A stretch of DNA of 64,000 nucleotides, from positions 326,001-390,000 of the forward strand of contig JANATG010000017.1 in NCBI GenBank assembly GCA_029449235.1, given 5' to 3'. This stretch comes from Linnemannia schmuckeri. Lineage: Eukaryota; Mortierellomycota; Mortierellomycetes; Mortierellales; Mortierellaceae. Positions 27,585 through 37,404 of the stretch are shown here, one piece after another. Every line of letters starts with the position of its first letter. Within the stretch, counting starts at the first letter, position 1. A program made the position numbers and the translations under genes. The notes beneath the pieces are model-generated. The model saw only the letters and a list, made by a program, of their open reading frames with translations, did not search any database and had not been told where the DNA came from.

Positions 27585-28223
27585 ATGTCCGCAACACAAT
27601 TCTTTCCCATGTCCCACGGCGATACTAACGTGGGGGGCGAGACCAACTCAAACAGCATCAGGGCGGCATCCTTTGCGAATGCCGCCAGGTCACCATCCTC
27701 AGCATCCTCTCCCAACTCTCCTCTTTCCAAATATCCCAAAAAATGCGATACTATTTATCAAGATGAGTCTTTGACGTCTGGAATGAACCTGCATGTCCGC
27801 ACAAACTCGGAAGACACGCTCATTTTCAACATTCCCCGCAAGGTGACGACCGAGATTTCGATCATCACGATCCTCATGGACACCTACGACCTGCTCAGTT
27901 GCGTCACTGAACAGTATCTACACTACACAACCTTCGAGGTCCGCCCTGCAGACCCTATGGTCTATGGCGCTATTCCACAGCACGGACTGAAAGTCAATGA
28001 CACAATCTACAACCCAATCACCCCAACACCTCCCAAGCTCCAGACATACAAAGTCAACTTCCGACGCATCCCCCAAAATTACAAACCAAGCGACGTTATC
28101 CAGCTTTTCAGCAAGTACGGCAACCCCATGAAGTTCGGCATGTACTACCATGCGCACCCCAAACGCAAGGTTTACACTCAGGAGGGTAGTCAAAATGGCA
28201 AGCGTAGTATTTGCGAAAATTGA
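27585..28223 (+). CDS. Hypothetical protein, possibly retroelement ORF1
   Basis: 212 residues from ATG 27585. The N-terminus is Ser/Asn/Pro-rich. From ~residue 70 it looks folded (LIFNIPRKVTTEISIITILM, YKVNFRRIPQNYKPSDVIQL), and the segment around YKPSDVIQLFSKYGNPMKFG has the feel of an RNA-recognition fold, as seen in ORF1 of some LINEs. The end (KRSICEN) is abrupt and no reverse transcriptase follows, so the gene may be truncated by the Harbinger insertion. Function unknown. Confidence 0.4.
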   Translation: MSATQFFPMSHGDTNVGGETNSNSIRAASFANAARSPSSASSPNSPLSKYPKKCDTIYQDESLTSGMNLHVRTNSEDTLIFNIPRKVTTEISIITILMDTYDLLSCVTEQYLHYTTFEVRPADPMVYGAIPQHGLKVNDTIYNPITPTPPKLQTYKVNFRRIPQNYKPSDVIQLFSKYGNPMKFGMYYHAHPKRKVYTQEGSQNGKRSICEN

Positions 28224-28377
28224 GACTTCCCCAAAATGGACGAAGGGGTGAGGGTTCGTGCTAGAATACTATGTTTCGTACGTTTGATTCTTTTTTTGCT
28301 ACTCCCACACTCCCATTCCCATTCCATTCCTCTTCCATTCCTCTTCCATTGACATTGTCCATCAGCATTCCCTCAGT

Positions 28378-29625
28378 ATGCCTCCACCAACCTTTCGTGC
28401 TGTGTATATACGTCAGTTGGAGCTCTTGCTCATGGCCACCATCCTCGTTGCAGCTGCTGCCACTTGCGCTGGCATCGATTCTTCCCCCCTTGTTCCCATC
28501 GCCAATGGAGTATCTCGGCTGTTGGAGGAAGCGCTCATAACCAGATACCTCGAACCCCGTGTTGCCATTCCATCTTCTGTGGAGTGGAGGACAAAGGTTC
28601 TTGAGAACTACCCCGACGAGATGTTTAAAAAGTTCATGCGCATGTACAAAGTGCAGTTCAACACGCTGACCGACTTGATCTCAGTCAACAATCGTTTCAC
28701 AATCTCCGCTATTGGCAGACAGCCGGAGCATCCAAGAGAACAGCTCAAGGTCTGCTTGTATCGGCTCGGTGGCAAGTCAATAACACTGGATCAGACGGCG
28801 GCGCTTATGGGTGTTTCCAAAGGAGCGGCGGACAGGTATTTCTGGACGTGTGTTTGGGCCATCTGCGACCTTGCCGAGCGGTTCATCAAGTGGCCTGACC
28901 CCGCTCGAAGGTCGACAGTCAAGGAATGGTTCCTCGCCAACTATGGCCTTCCTCATGTCATTGGTGCAGTCGATGGCGTCCACATACCGCTCGACCATGC
29001 TCCGTCGCTCTGCACCAGCGATTGGAACACGTACAAGTGCCGCTATGCTCTCGGTGTCACCGCTGTTTGCGATCATGAATGTCGCTTCACCTACCTCAGT
29101 ATCGGCCACATAGGATCAAGTCAGGACTCTACTTCCTTCAAGGACACCGAGCTGTTCGAGCGCAGCAACATCTTCTTCAACGGCGACGAGTACATTGTTG
29201 GTGACAAAGGATATGCTCTCTTGCCTTGTTTGATGACTCCCTTTAAGAGGAACGAGGGTGTCACGCCCGCACGCGAGCTGTACAATAGCCTGCACAAGGG
29301 AGCTCGTGGCTGGATCGAAAATGCCTTTGGCCGCCTCAAGAGCAAGTTTCAAACGCTGAAGAGTTTGCCTGTCGATATCGCCTCGGACGATGGTGTTGAC
29401 AACGCCACCAGCATGGTGTTGGCTTGTGCAACGCTGCACAACTTTCTCTTGTGTCATAGCATGGACAGGCTCGTCGAGTTGCCACCGAACAACTTCATGC
29501 AGCGGGCATCACAACGAGCTCATGTCCTTCCTGTTGAGGTGCACAATCCAAAGCGCGATAGGCGGGACGGAGTAGTGAAACGGGACGCTATAGTGAGCAT
29601 GGTTGAGAATCGATGGCTACATTGA
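28378..29625 (+). CDS. Harbinger (HARBI1-like) transposase
   Basis: 415 residues, one exon. An N-terminal helix-turn-helix region (LKVCLYRLGGKSITLDQTAA, MGVSKGAADRYFW) precedes the DDE_Tnp_4 nuclease: GAVDGVHIPLDH (first Asp, ~residue 198), GSSQDSTSFKDTELF (second, ~248) and WIENAFGRLKSKFQ (Glu, ~313). The C-terminus VLACATLHNFLL is also typical. PIF/Harbinger elements move with the help of a Myb-like partner, which is encoded next door, convergently. I could not identify the terminal repeats. No disrupting change is seen. Confidence 0.93.
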   Translation: MPPPTFRAVYIRQLELLLMATILVAAAATCAGIDSSPLVPIANGVSRLLEEALITRYLEPRVAIPSSVEWRTKVLENYPDEMFKKFMRMYKVQFNTLTDLISVNNRFTISAIGRQPEHPREQLKVCLYRLGGKSITLDQTAALMGVSKGAADRYFWTCVWAICDLAERFIKWPDPARRSTVKEWFLANYGLPHVIGAVDGVHIPLDHAPSLCTSDWNTYKCRYALGVTAVCDHECRFTYLSIGHIGSSQDSTSFKDTELFERSNIFFNGDEYIVGDKGYALLPCLMTPFKRNEGVTPARELYNSLHKGARGWIENAFGRLKSKFQTLKSLPVDIASDDGVDNATSMVLACATLHNFLLCHSMDRLVELPPNNFMQRASQRAHVLPVEVHNPKRDRRDGVVKRDAIVSMVENRWLH

Positions 29626-29678
29626 ATGGAGAAGACATCGGTATGTTCAAGTTTCGATGGTTACACTAAAATATCAAG

Positions 29679-30598
29679 CTACACAGTGGGATCCAATATA
29701 TGTTGCAGACGCAGGACCTCCATCTTGAGCTCTGTGTTGGCGTCTTTCAGCTCATCAATCTTTTTTTGTTTCTCCTCGAGCTTAGTCTGCAGGTCTTTGA
29801 CCATGCTGAGTAAATCCGCGTCAGACTGTCTTGCACCCGACTGTCGATCGACTATTGTGCGGAAATCGGTCATCAAGCCGCCCAGACTGCTGGCCAACCC
29901 AGTAACGTCTTTCCTTGGTGGTCCCCAACGGGGTCGGCCCATACTTTCCGAGCTCTCAGAGGCATGATCAGATATGAACGCAATATCGCGATCTAGACTA
30001 TATGGGGTGTTGTCGTCTCCACTAACAACTGAATCTGGTGCATGGGATGAGAGGTATCATGCAGTTTGAGATGTATGATAGGAAAGGTGGTAATAATAGT
30101 CCATATCAGATGTAAGAATTGCATACCTTGATCGTCGGCAACGTCTGAAAGCGGCGTCGTACGAGGAGGGTGGAGAGGCAAAGGGGGAACATTGTTGACA
30201 GATAAGGTGACTAAGGGCTGGCGGGGGAGGGGCAGTGGAGCAATGGGTGAAGGTGAAAGGCGAGCGGTTGATTTCAGCTTGGGGACATACTTTGGTTCTT
30301 TGTCTTGCAAACTGTTCACCAAAGGCCACAGCATACTGAAGCCGGGGCATAACTTTTCCCGCTGCTCCTCAATAGTCAAGCCGTCAATGGTGCCAGTGCC
30401 AGTACGGTTAGTCGCCTTGTACGCGATGCGCACACGATTCTTGATGCTGTCAATAGCCTGCCTGGCTGATTTTCCAGTAAAGTCTGTTCTCTTAGGGCAC
30501 TTTTGTCTTACGGCCGCAGCTGCCTCTTCGTATACATCGGCAATTTTGCCTCCAGCAGCCCTTAACGTCGTCCGCTGCAAGTTGTCACCAGTGGTCAT
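29679..30598 (-). CDS. Harbinger Myb/SANT-like partner protein, two exons
   Basis: Exon 1 is 30598-30127 and exon 2 30034-29679, with an intron of 92 bp (GTATGC...CAG); the joined frame is 275 residues. The N-terminal third (NRVRIAYKATNRTGTGTIDG, EEQREKLCPGFSMLWPLVNS) resembles the trihelix/Myb-like partner of PIF/Harbinger transposases. The middle is Pro-rich and the C-terminus is a coiled coil (LQTKLEEKQKKIDELKDANT). It would bring the transposase to the element ends in the nucleus. Stop codons are 53 bp apart from the convergent transposase gene. Confidence 0.8.
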
Positions 30599-30604
30599 CC
30601 ATAC

Positions 30605-30745
30605 TGGAAAATAATAACCAAGGGTTGTTATCAGTAAGGAAATAGGGAAGATGGAATAACGAAACAAAGAGAGGGATCTGTTTAATTCAGGGACGAAGAG
30701 TGCTTATGTACTCTTCGTCCCCTATACACACGTGATTATAGCTCA
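30605..30745 (-). repeat. Gypsy-2 type LTR, inverted, without target duplication
   Basis: Read on the minus strand it starts TGAGCTATAATCACGTGTGT and ends GGTTATTATTTTCCA, about 85% like the 131-bp LTRs at 41085/46839, with ~10 bp extra. Its flanks (CATAC left, TGGAC right) do not match, and on the right it joins the middle of a Gypsy-3 RT gene directly. Confidence 0.8.
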
Positions 30746-33174
30746 TGGACGACATAGTTATTTTCTCTAAAACGGCAGAAGAACATCTCATCCATGTGGA
30801 AAAGGTTCTAAAAAGACTCACGGATTACAAGCTCATTATCAATCCAGACAAGTGTCATTTCTTTTGTTCAGAGATTGTTCTTCTTGGCTTTGTCATCAAT
30901 GAGCATGGTCGCAGAATCAATCCAGAAAAAATAGCAAATATCAACTCATGGGTTGAACCAACCAACCACAAAATGGTACAAAAATATCTTGGAATGTTCA
31001 ATCATTTCCGCGAGTACGTTCCTCTGTACAGCACATTAGCTGCACCACTTGACAGACTACGCTACAAAAAGGGAACATTCAAGCTCAATGACATACAAAG
31101 CAAATGCTTTAAAAAACTGAAACTCTTAATTCAGCAAGCACCAGTGCTTACTTTTCCCGATTTTTCTGCGCGCTTCTATGTCGCTACAGATGCCTCCAAT
31201 GTAGGAATCGGATGTGTTTTATATCAGCTTCCCAATGGACCCAATGACGAATCAAAAGTACATTATATTTCGTTCATGGCCAGGTCGCTAAAAAAGCATG
31301 AGTTAAATTACCCTGCTTACAAGAAGGAGCTATTAGGCATAGTCTACGCCCTTAAAAAGTTTGCCTACTATCTTTCGAAACGACCATTCACGTTGTTCAC
31401 GGATCATAGGCCGCTTACCTACATGCATGACCAAGCAGACTTACCCACTACTATTGCCAACTGGCGCGAAACACTGCTCAAGTTTGACTTTGAATGTGTT
31501 TACCGACCAGGCATGTTGAACATTATTCCAGATGCCCTGTCTCGAGCCTTCCCTGAAGAGTTTTGGAAGACAAACACAGCATCAGAGACAGCAATCAAGC
31601 TCAGTCCAAAGCAAAGACCTACTAAGAGACAAAAACTGATCATGGCTGCAGTATCCACTCGCTCTGCTTTTAGACCAGAGACAGTTCCACAAACGGACAA
31701 TGGCCCACGATCTGTGATGTCCAATCAACTGGCCCAAGTCCTCGAGAACACTGAAGTAGATCCTTCCACTGCCTATGTTCATGAGATGCAAACTGATGAG
31801 CAGACACGTTTAGTGCCTACCACTGATCATCAGGCTCAGATTTTAAAAGAAGTTCACAACTTCGGGCACCTTGGCGCTAATGCCATGGTAGAAGCCATCC
31901 ATCGTCGAGGATTTGAGTGGCCCAAGCTGAAGAAATCTTGTCTGAATCAGGTGTCTAGCTGTCCACAATGCCAGCACTATAACATAGCCCGCAAAGGATA
32001 CCATCCTCTGCAAGCCATACATGCTACTTTACCAGGCGAGCATATCTCAATCGATACTGCTACGTTTACTATGAGTGAAGCAGGCAATGTTCATGCGCTT
32101 ATTATAGTTGATGTATGCACCAGGTTTGTCTTTCTAGAAGCAATCCCGGACAAAGCAGCAACAACAGTCGCTGGTCGCCTTTTCAAATTATTCTGTCTAA
32201 TAGGATTCCCCAAAATTCTTCAAAGTGACAATGGGACTGAGTTTGCAAACCAGGTTTCCCATGCCTTGCTGAAAATAATGGAAGTGGACCATAGACTTAC
32301 TACACCTTACCACCCACGCGCGAACGGTTTAGCTGAACGTAACGTCCGCAAGGTTAAGGAACTTCTACCTAAATTGATTGCAGGACAGACGCCACTCTGG
32401 GACATTTCTTTACCCATGGCGCAGCTTCAACTCAATTGCAGAGTAACTAGCATTCACAACTCCACCCCCTTCTCACTATTCTATGGGCGCTCATTCCCAG
32501 GTCTGACTGACTTTTCATCAGCCGAGTCGCACCTTTTGAATGAGAAGCAGGCAGTGAAACGACTAGAGTACCTGACAAATCTAGTATATCCAGCAATCTC
32601 AGAGAAAGCAAAAGCTTCTCAACAAAAAATGATCTCTGCGTTCAACAAAGTTCATCGACTCGTTGAATTCCCCACCGGCTGTTATGTCATGGTGAAGGAT
32701 CCCATCACGAGCACGCCCTTGGACCCAAAATACGATGGTCCTTACAAAGTTGTGCGGCACACACCGCGTGGTACATATGTACTTCAAGACAACTTGAACC
32801 AGATTCTTTCCCGTAATTATACCCCTGAGCAGATCAAAATTGTTACCCAGTCGCTGGATATTCCTACCCAAGAAACAGACCACTATGAGGTAGAGAAAGT
32901 CCTCAGTCACCGACTCAGCGACAAGGGGGAGATGCTGTACAAAGTACAATGGAAGGGTTATCCTGAGTCAGAGAATTCGGAAATTCCCTACGAGAACTTT
33001 GATTCGAAAAAAGCCATCTCGCTGTACTACCAGAGAATCAACAAAAAGAACCCACATGTTATTGCTACGCATGTAAAGAGGTTTGAAAACAGAAAAGAAA
33101 GAGTTGCCAAAATGGCACAGATAGAAAGCTCCAGTCCCGTCACTCGCAAAAGAAAGAGGTCTGAGAAGCTCTAA
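30745..33174 (+). pseudogene. pol: Gypsy-3 pol, C-terminal part: RT end, RNase H, integrase, chromodomain
   Basis: An 809-residue open frame starts by chance at ATG formed by the LTR junction (MDDIVIFSK). It contains the end of RT (EEHLIHVEKVLKRLTDYKLI), RNase H (FYVATDASNVGIGCVLYQLP), integrase zinc region (HNFGHLGANAMVEAIHRRGF, CPQC), integrase core (ISIDTATFTM, LQSDNGTEFANQ, YHPRANGLAERNVRKVKE) and a chromodomain (YEVEKVLSHRLSDKGEMLYK). Protease and most of RT are missing. The frame lacks any stop, whereas copy B has one. It cannot support retrotransposition alone. Confidence 0.9.
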
Positions 33175-33303
33175 CGAATTCTATTTAACAACCACTCAAC
33201 AAAGAGATGGGAGCAAAGACGAGGTTTTTTGCACGCGTGCCGCAACTAGAGCATGACGTTTTTCACCTTGCAATAACAAACCCATATTGAATTGAGGTTT
33301 AAA

Positions 33304-33494
33304 TGAGGTTTTTATTTTTTCCTCAAAACTACAACTAGAAAAGGTTATTTTTTCCTTTCCTTACAAATCACCAAGGTTTTTCATTTTTTTTTACCTTACA
33401 CTACCAATTGCCCACTACGCTCTCTCTCATGGTCTAAAAAACTTAGCGGGGAGCTGTGTTGCGGTACGGGGTTTTTATTTTCATTTTACCCCGT
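33304..33494 (+). repeat. Array of four T-loop hairpins in the Gypsy-3 3' region
   Basis: Four units have a short purine-rich arm, a T-rich loop and the complementary arm: TGAGG/CCTCA (33304-33325), AAAGG/CCTTT (33340-33358), AAGGT/ACCTT (33373-33397) and ACGGGGT/ACCCCGT (33466-33494). The arms differ between units but pair within each. Copy B repeats the same array at 60840-61035 in reverse orientation. Confidence 0.75.
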
Positions 33495-33530
33495 CTTTTT
33501 ATTTAACGAAGAAGTGTATTCACCTCCGTG

Positions 33531-33625
33531 GTTAATCATCACCTCCGTGATAATTACCACTTCTGTTATTTATTATCACCTCCGTGATCGTTTGTCACAA
33601 TCGTGGTTAAATACCACTCAGTGGT
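33531..33625 (+). repeat. CACCTCCGTG repeats and small hairpins in the Gypsy-3 3' region
   Basis: CACCTCCGTG occurs three times, and GTGGTTAAATACCAC and ACCACTCAGTGGT form overlapping perfect stem-loops. They lie between the T-loop hairpins and the AATAAAG signal (33629). Confidence 0.7.
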
Positions 33626-33731
33626 GTAAAATAAAGAAACAACTCTTTCTTCTCGTTGACTACAGACCCCATACTTCTCAGGGTGCAATTCTGGTTCAAG
33701 TCACCTGTCTTTTTTCTTTCAGTTGCGATAA

Positions 33732-33999
33732 TGGTTGGCGATGCCGAATGAAATGACGGCTAAAGCCTATTATTCGACACCGCCAAGGGACTCTAGATGT
33801 GCCCACCCGTTCCCGCCCAGTTCTAGTCATAGATAGAGTAGCAAAAGATTGCAGGCTAGAGTCCCTTTTCACTTCGTTTATTCATTTTTTTTTCTGGAGT
33901 TTCACGTGATGATATTAAAGAAAGACACACACATCTAGAGTCCCTTGGCGGTGTCGAATAATAGGCTTTAGCCGTCATTTCATTCGGCATCGCCAACCA
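33732..33999. mobile_element. 268-bp palindromic element next to Gypsy-3 copy A
   Basis: Arms of about 70 bp are perfect inverted repeats (TGGTTGGCGATGCCGAATGA ... complement ending GCCAACCA) around a unique centre with TAGAGTCCC motifs. The same 268-bp element is at 60353-60620. Both start TG and end CA. Whether it is a MITE, a foldback element or part of a DIRS/LTR end is unclear. Confidence 0.8.
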
Positions 34000-34354
34000 A
34001 ACCAACTAGCCTATATAGGTCCCTTAAGCAGTATTACAATTAGTCCACCGTAGAGTTGCGATCAGATTTCATTGTTTGTCAATATTCAGTCATTTGTATA
34101 ACAATTTTTCTGTTATTGACAAAAATAAGCCACTTGCTCGCACTACCAGTCCACCGTAGTGGTAGTGAACAAAAAGCATCGACGACGCGACCTGGAATTC
34201 TAATGAAGCAAGGATTGAAAGAGCCGACATCGAAGGATCAAAAAGCAACGTCGCTATGAACGCTTGGCTGCCAACTTGCCGATTTATCGTTTACCGATAT
34301 ATATTGTTGAAATGAGAAAATGAAGAATACTATACATATGTTTGTAATAAACGA

Positions 34355-36133
34355 TTACTGAGTTCTCTTGATGTCGATCGAGCTGCGACGCTCAAGTTCC
34401 ATCTCTTCAGCATCGGACGAGTCACGACGTGAAGTAGAGATGGGTAAGTCCAAATCGCCCTTGGGTGAGTCGGCGACCATCATGATCGGATTGGCACCTT
34501 TACACTTCTTGGACTTGCCGACCAAGGAGCGGAAAATATCGCCCCAGTCCTCACGCAGGATCTGGTACAAGATAATCGCCGACAGCGTCGAACAACCAAT
34601 GCCATCGATCTTAACAACACCAAACGAGACCACAAGACCATTGACCATACCACAGCCCAGGACAACCGACACACCAGCGGTAATCAGGTTACGAGGGCGA
34701 GAGAAATCTACGTTGGACGTGACCCAGATACGAGCGCCAGTAACTGCAATAAGACCAAAAAGAATGATCGACAGACCGCCAAAGACACCAGAGGGAATCG
34801 TCTGGATGATAGCGCCAAAGCCAGGGATAACTCCGAGAATAACAGCCACCACAGCAGCAAACAAGAATGTCTGGGTAGAGAAAATCTTGGTGATGCTCAT
34901 AACTCCAATGTTCTCAGCTGTTTTGTTGTGAATGTTATTGGAGAGGAAGAAGAGATGTGAGTCCACTTGTTTGTTCCACGGAAACAATAACCTTAATAGC
35001 ATGTCTGCATCGCCTCTTTTTTTTTTTTTTTTTTTTTTTTAGCTACTTTTCTTTTCGAGGCTGTGCAACCTCAATCTCTTCTCGACATTCCACCGCACTC
35101 GACCGTTCCCGATTAATCCTTTATTGTTTCCCGCGTCCTTTTATCCCAAAATCCTGCTATCCGCATCCTCTCCTGAGATTGTGGAAGAGTAATTACCATA
35201 AGTCGTGACACCGGTGCTGCCACATGCAGCCGAAACCATGGTGGCAATAGCGTCGCCCAAAAAGGCCCGACCCATGTATTTGTCCAATGAATGACCTGTC
35301 ATGGCGCCGACAGCCTTGACGTGGCCCGTGTTCTCAACAATCAGTACCACAGCAACGGGAGCAATGAGAGAGATGGCTGCTCCTTCAAAAACGGGTGCAT
35401 GGGTAGGAGGCATGCCGAACCACTTGGAGTTCTTGACGGTCGTGAAATCAATGCCAGGTCCAACGCCGCAATAGCCAAGGATCAAATGAACCAGGTATCC
35501 GGTAATCCCGCCAAGCAAAATAGGCAGACGACGCAAGGGAGCAGGTGCATACATGGTGATCAATGCAACGGCAATAACGGTCGTGAATGACATCCAAGCG
35601 TCAAAACCGGAGGCAGAAGCCTGAGCTAATGCGGCGCCGGCCAAATTCAAGCCGATTGCCACTACGACGGCGCCGGTCACCACGGGGGGCATGATGTATT
35701 CAATCCAACGGTGGCCTGCCAGCATGACGATCGAAGCAACAGCGAAATAAATCGCACCTGCGACCAAGATACCGCCAGAGGCCAGTGGCACATTGGGGTT
35801 ACCAGGTCCACCAGGCACATACTTGAACCCGGTAGCCGAATTGACGACTCCGATGAATGCGAAAGACGAACCGACATAGGAAGGGACCCGACCTCCCGTG
35901 CAAATAAAAAATAGAATGGTGCCAATGCCCGAAAAGAACAAGGCCGCATTGGGGTTGAAGCCCATTAGCAAGGGGCCGACGACTGTAGAACCAAACATAG
36001 CCAGGACATGCTGCAGTGACAAGAAAACTGTCTGGGCTACGGGCAAGCGCTCTGTCGGATTGACGACGCCACCACTCACATTCAGAGTGTAGCAGGGGAA
36101 GTAGTTGCTCAGCCACTGCTTGGTTGCCTCCAT
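34355..36133 (-). CDS. NCS2 uracil/xanthine permease, two exons
   Basis: Exon 1 is 36133-35197 and exon 2 34917-34355. The intron (35196-34918, 279 bp, GTAATT...CAG) carries a ~23-T tract. The joined frame encodes 499 residues, a normal NCS2 length, starting MEATKQWLSNYFPCY. It is a polytopic plasma-membrane symporter for uracil or xanthine. QHVLAMFGST (41-50), GGRVPSYVGSSFAFIG, the Glu of VLIVENTGH (~267) and the second Glu of AENIGVMSI (~314, created across the splice) are NCS2 signatures; the latter two match the substrate/proton Glu pair of bacterial UraA. The tail is hydrophilic and Ser-rich. Substrate not proven. Confidence 0.9.
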
Positions 36134-36810
36134 GATTGTCTTTTCTTCTCCTTGTTCTCTGGATATGGGAAGCGGGAAGGGAGGAATGAGAAAGAAGGAA
36201 AGGGTGGAGAGAACAAGAAGATGAAAGAGAGGAGGACTTAAAAAAAAATTGCTCTTATACTGCAACAACTTGTTTTGGTTTTGTTTTGTTTTGTTTTGTT
36301 TTCTTTCGCAGCTCAAAAATACGTCAGCTGTTCGGTTGCAGGGCCAATCGGGTGACTGTCATTAAGGAAATGCAGCACGAGCGATCAAAATTACAATCAG
36401 GAGAAGATAGAGGGGGAGAAGGAGAAAGCCCCAAGATAAAGAGCTCCAGGAGGTAGAGTGAGAAGAGGAGGACTAGATAGATGAATGTCCAGCGGAAGAT
36501 AGACATTAAGAACAAAGAGAGAAAGTATATGGGGAATATGATATATATTTAGGAGTGAGGACTGAAAGGAACTGAATGATGACTATTTAGCTAGGAGGAC
36601 TATTTATACTGGCGAGAGGGGGACCTGGACCTGGGGACTCGAGTCAGCGGCCACGGCGGAAAGGCAACCGGATCGATGGCTACTCAGAGAAGGGACTGGG
36701 ACCGACCGGCGGGGCGTAGGTAGCTTGAGAGCTTAGGCTAACTAGACGAGATGCCATCGGTATATGAATTGAATCCCAGGGTCGTGATGGTGGCTTAGGA
36801 GAAGTGGTCT
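36134..36810. other. Upstream region of the permease gene
   Basis: Contains an A-rich stretch and a TTTTG pentamer repeat (36277-36303). The right part (36590-36720) is GC-richer. No ORF of note. It probably holds the permease promoter. Confidence 0.4.
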
Positions 36811-37013
36811 AATTTTGTAAATAACAGAAAAATTGTTATACAAATGACTGATAATTGACAAAACAATGCAATCTGCTCGCACCTCTACGATGGACTATAG
36901 GGGGATCTGCTTAAGGGGAGGCATAGAATCCTGACACTACTGCTGCGCTTAGCGCGCCTAAGCCACCGCTTAGATACTCTTGCTACAGTATATTTATCGA
37001 ATCTTAAACCGTG

Positions 37014-37062
37014 TCCCTCCCATGTCCCTTCCATGTCCCTCCCATGTCCCTCCCATGTCACA
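37014..37062. repeat. Tandem repeat of CCCATGTCCCTC
   Basis: About four 12-bp units with one or two changes, between the permease element and the Helitron end. Confidence 0.8.
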
Positions 37063-37404
37063 CTAATTTCCTTTTGTGTCCTTTTGTGTAACAATGAAAA
37101 AAAGTTTTCTTTAGGGAAATCAAGTAATGTTGAGCTAAACTAGAATAGTACCCGCGGCTACGCTCGCGGGGGGGGGTTTGTCTTAATAGAGTTTGTGCTG
37201 CCATCAATAATCTTTATTCGTTCTTTCACCTCCACCATCGCTACCCTTTTATTCTCTGTTACCTCTCTCAAGCAAGACGGCATGGGCATAAAAAGTGCAA
37301 TGAGATTCGTTTACAAAGGGAGAAAAAATAAAAAACATAACCAATGTTTATTGCTCTTCTTTTCTCTTCTTTTTTTAAAAATCAAACACTGTAGTAACAG
37401 ACAA

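Larger units (their letters stand above)
30746..33731 (+). mobile_element. Gypsy-3 copy A, 5'-truncated
   Basis: The 2986 bp correspond base for base in length to 60621-63606 on the opposite strand (copy B). It begins in the reverse transcriptase YVDD box, right after the inverted LTR, and ends TGCGATAA next to the palindromic element at 33732. The LTR itself is not delimited, because no second LTR is in the window; the last ~200 bp (AATAAAG, CACCTGTC) look like its 3' part. Confidence 0.85.
34021..36914. mobile_element. Putative transposon carrying a nucleobase permease gene
   Basis: Inverted repeats of ~100 bp, about 85% identical, face each other at 34021-34132 and 36811-36914. Both start CCCTTAAGCAG at the outside and share CAGTCATTTGTATAACAATT followed by TTTCTGTTATT. 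Between them lie only the two-exon permease gene and its flanks. I cannot find a clear target duplication and there is no transposase inside, so this would be a non-autonomous gene-carrying element. Two independent MITE copies in opposite orientation are the alternative. Confidence 0.5.

Noticed and set aside
22145..30745. One giant Harbinger element bounded by inverted GAGCTATAATCACG repeats
   Set aside because: These repeats are the start of the Gypsy-2 LTR (TG...CA with ATTCA duplications at 41085-46969), not Harbinger ends.
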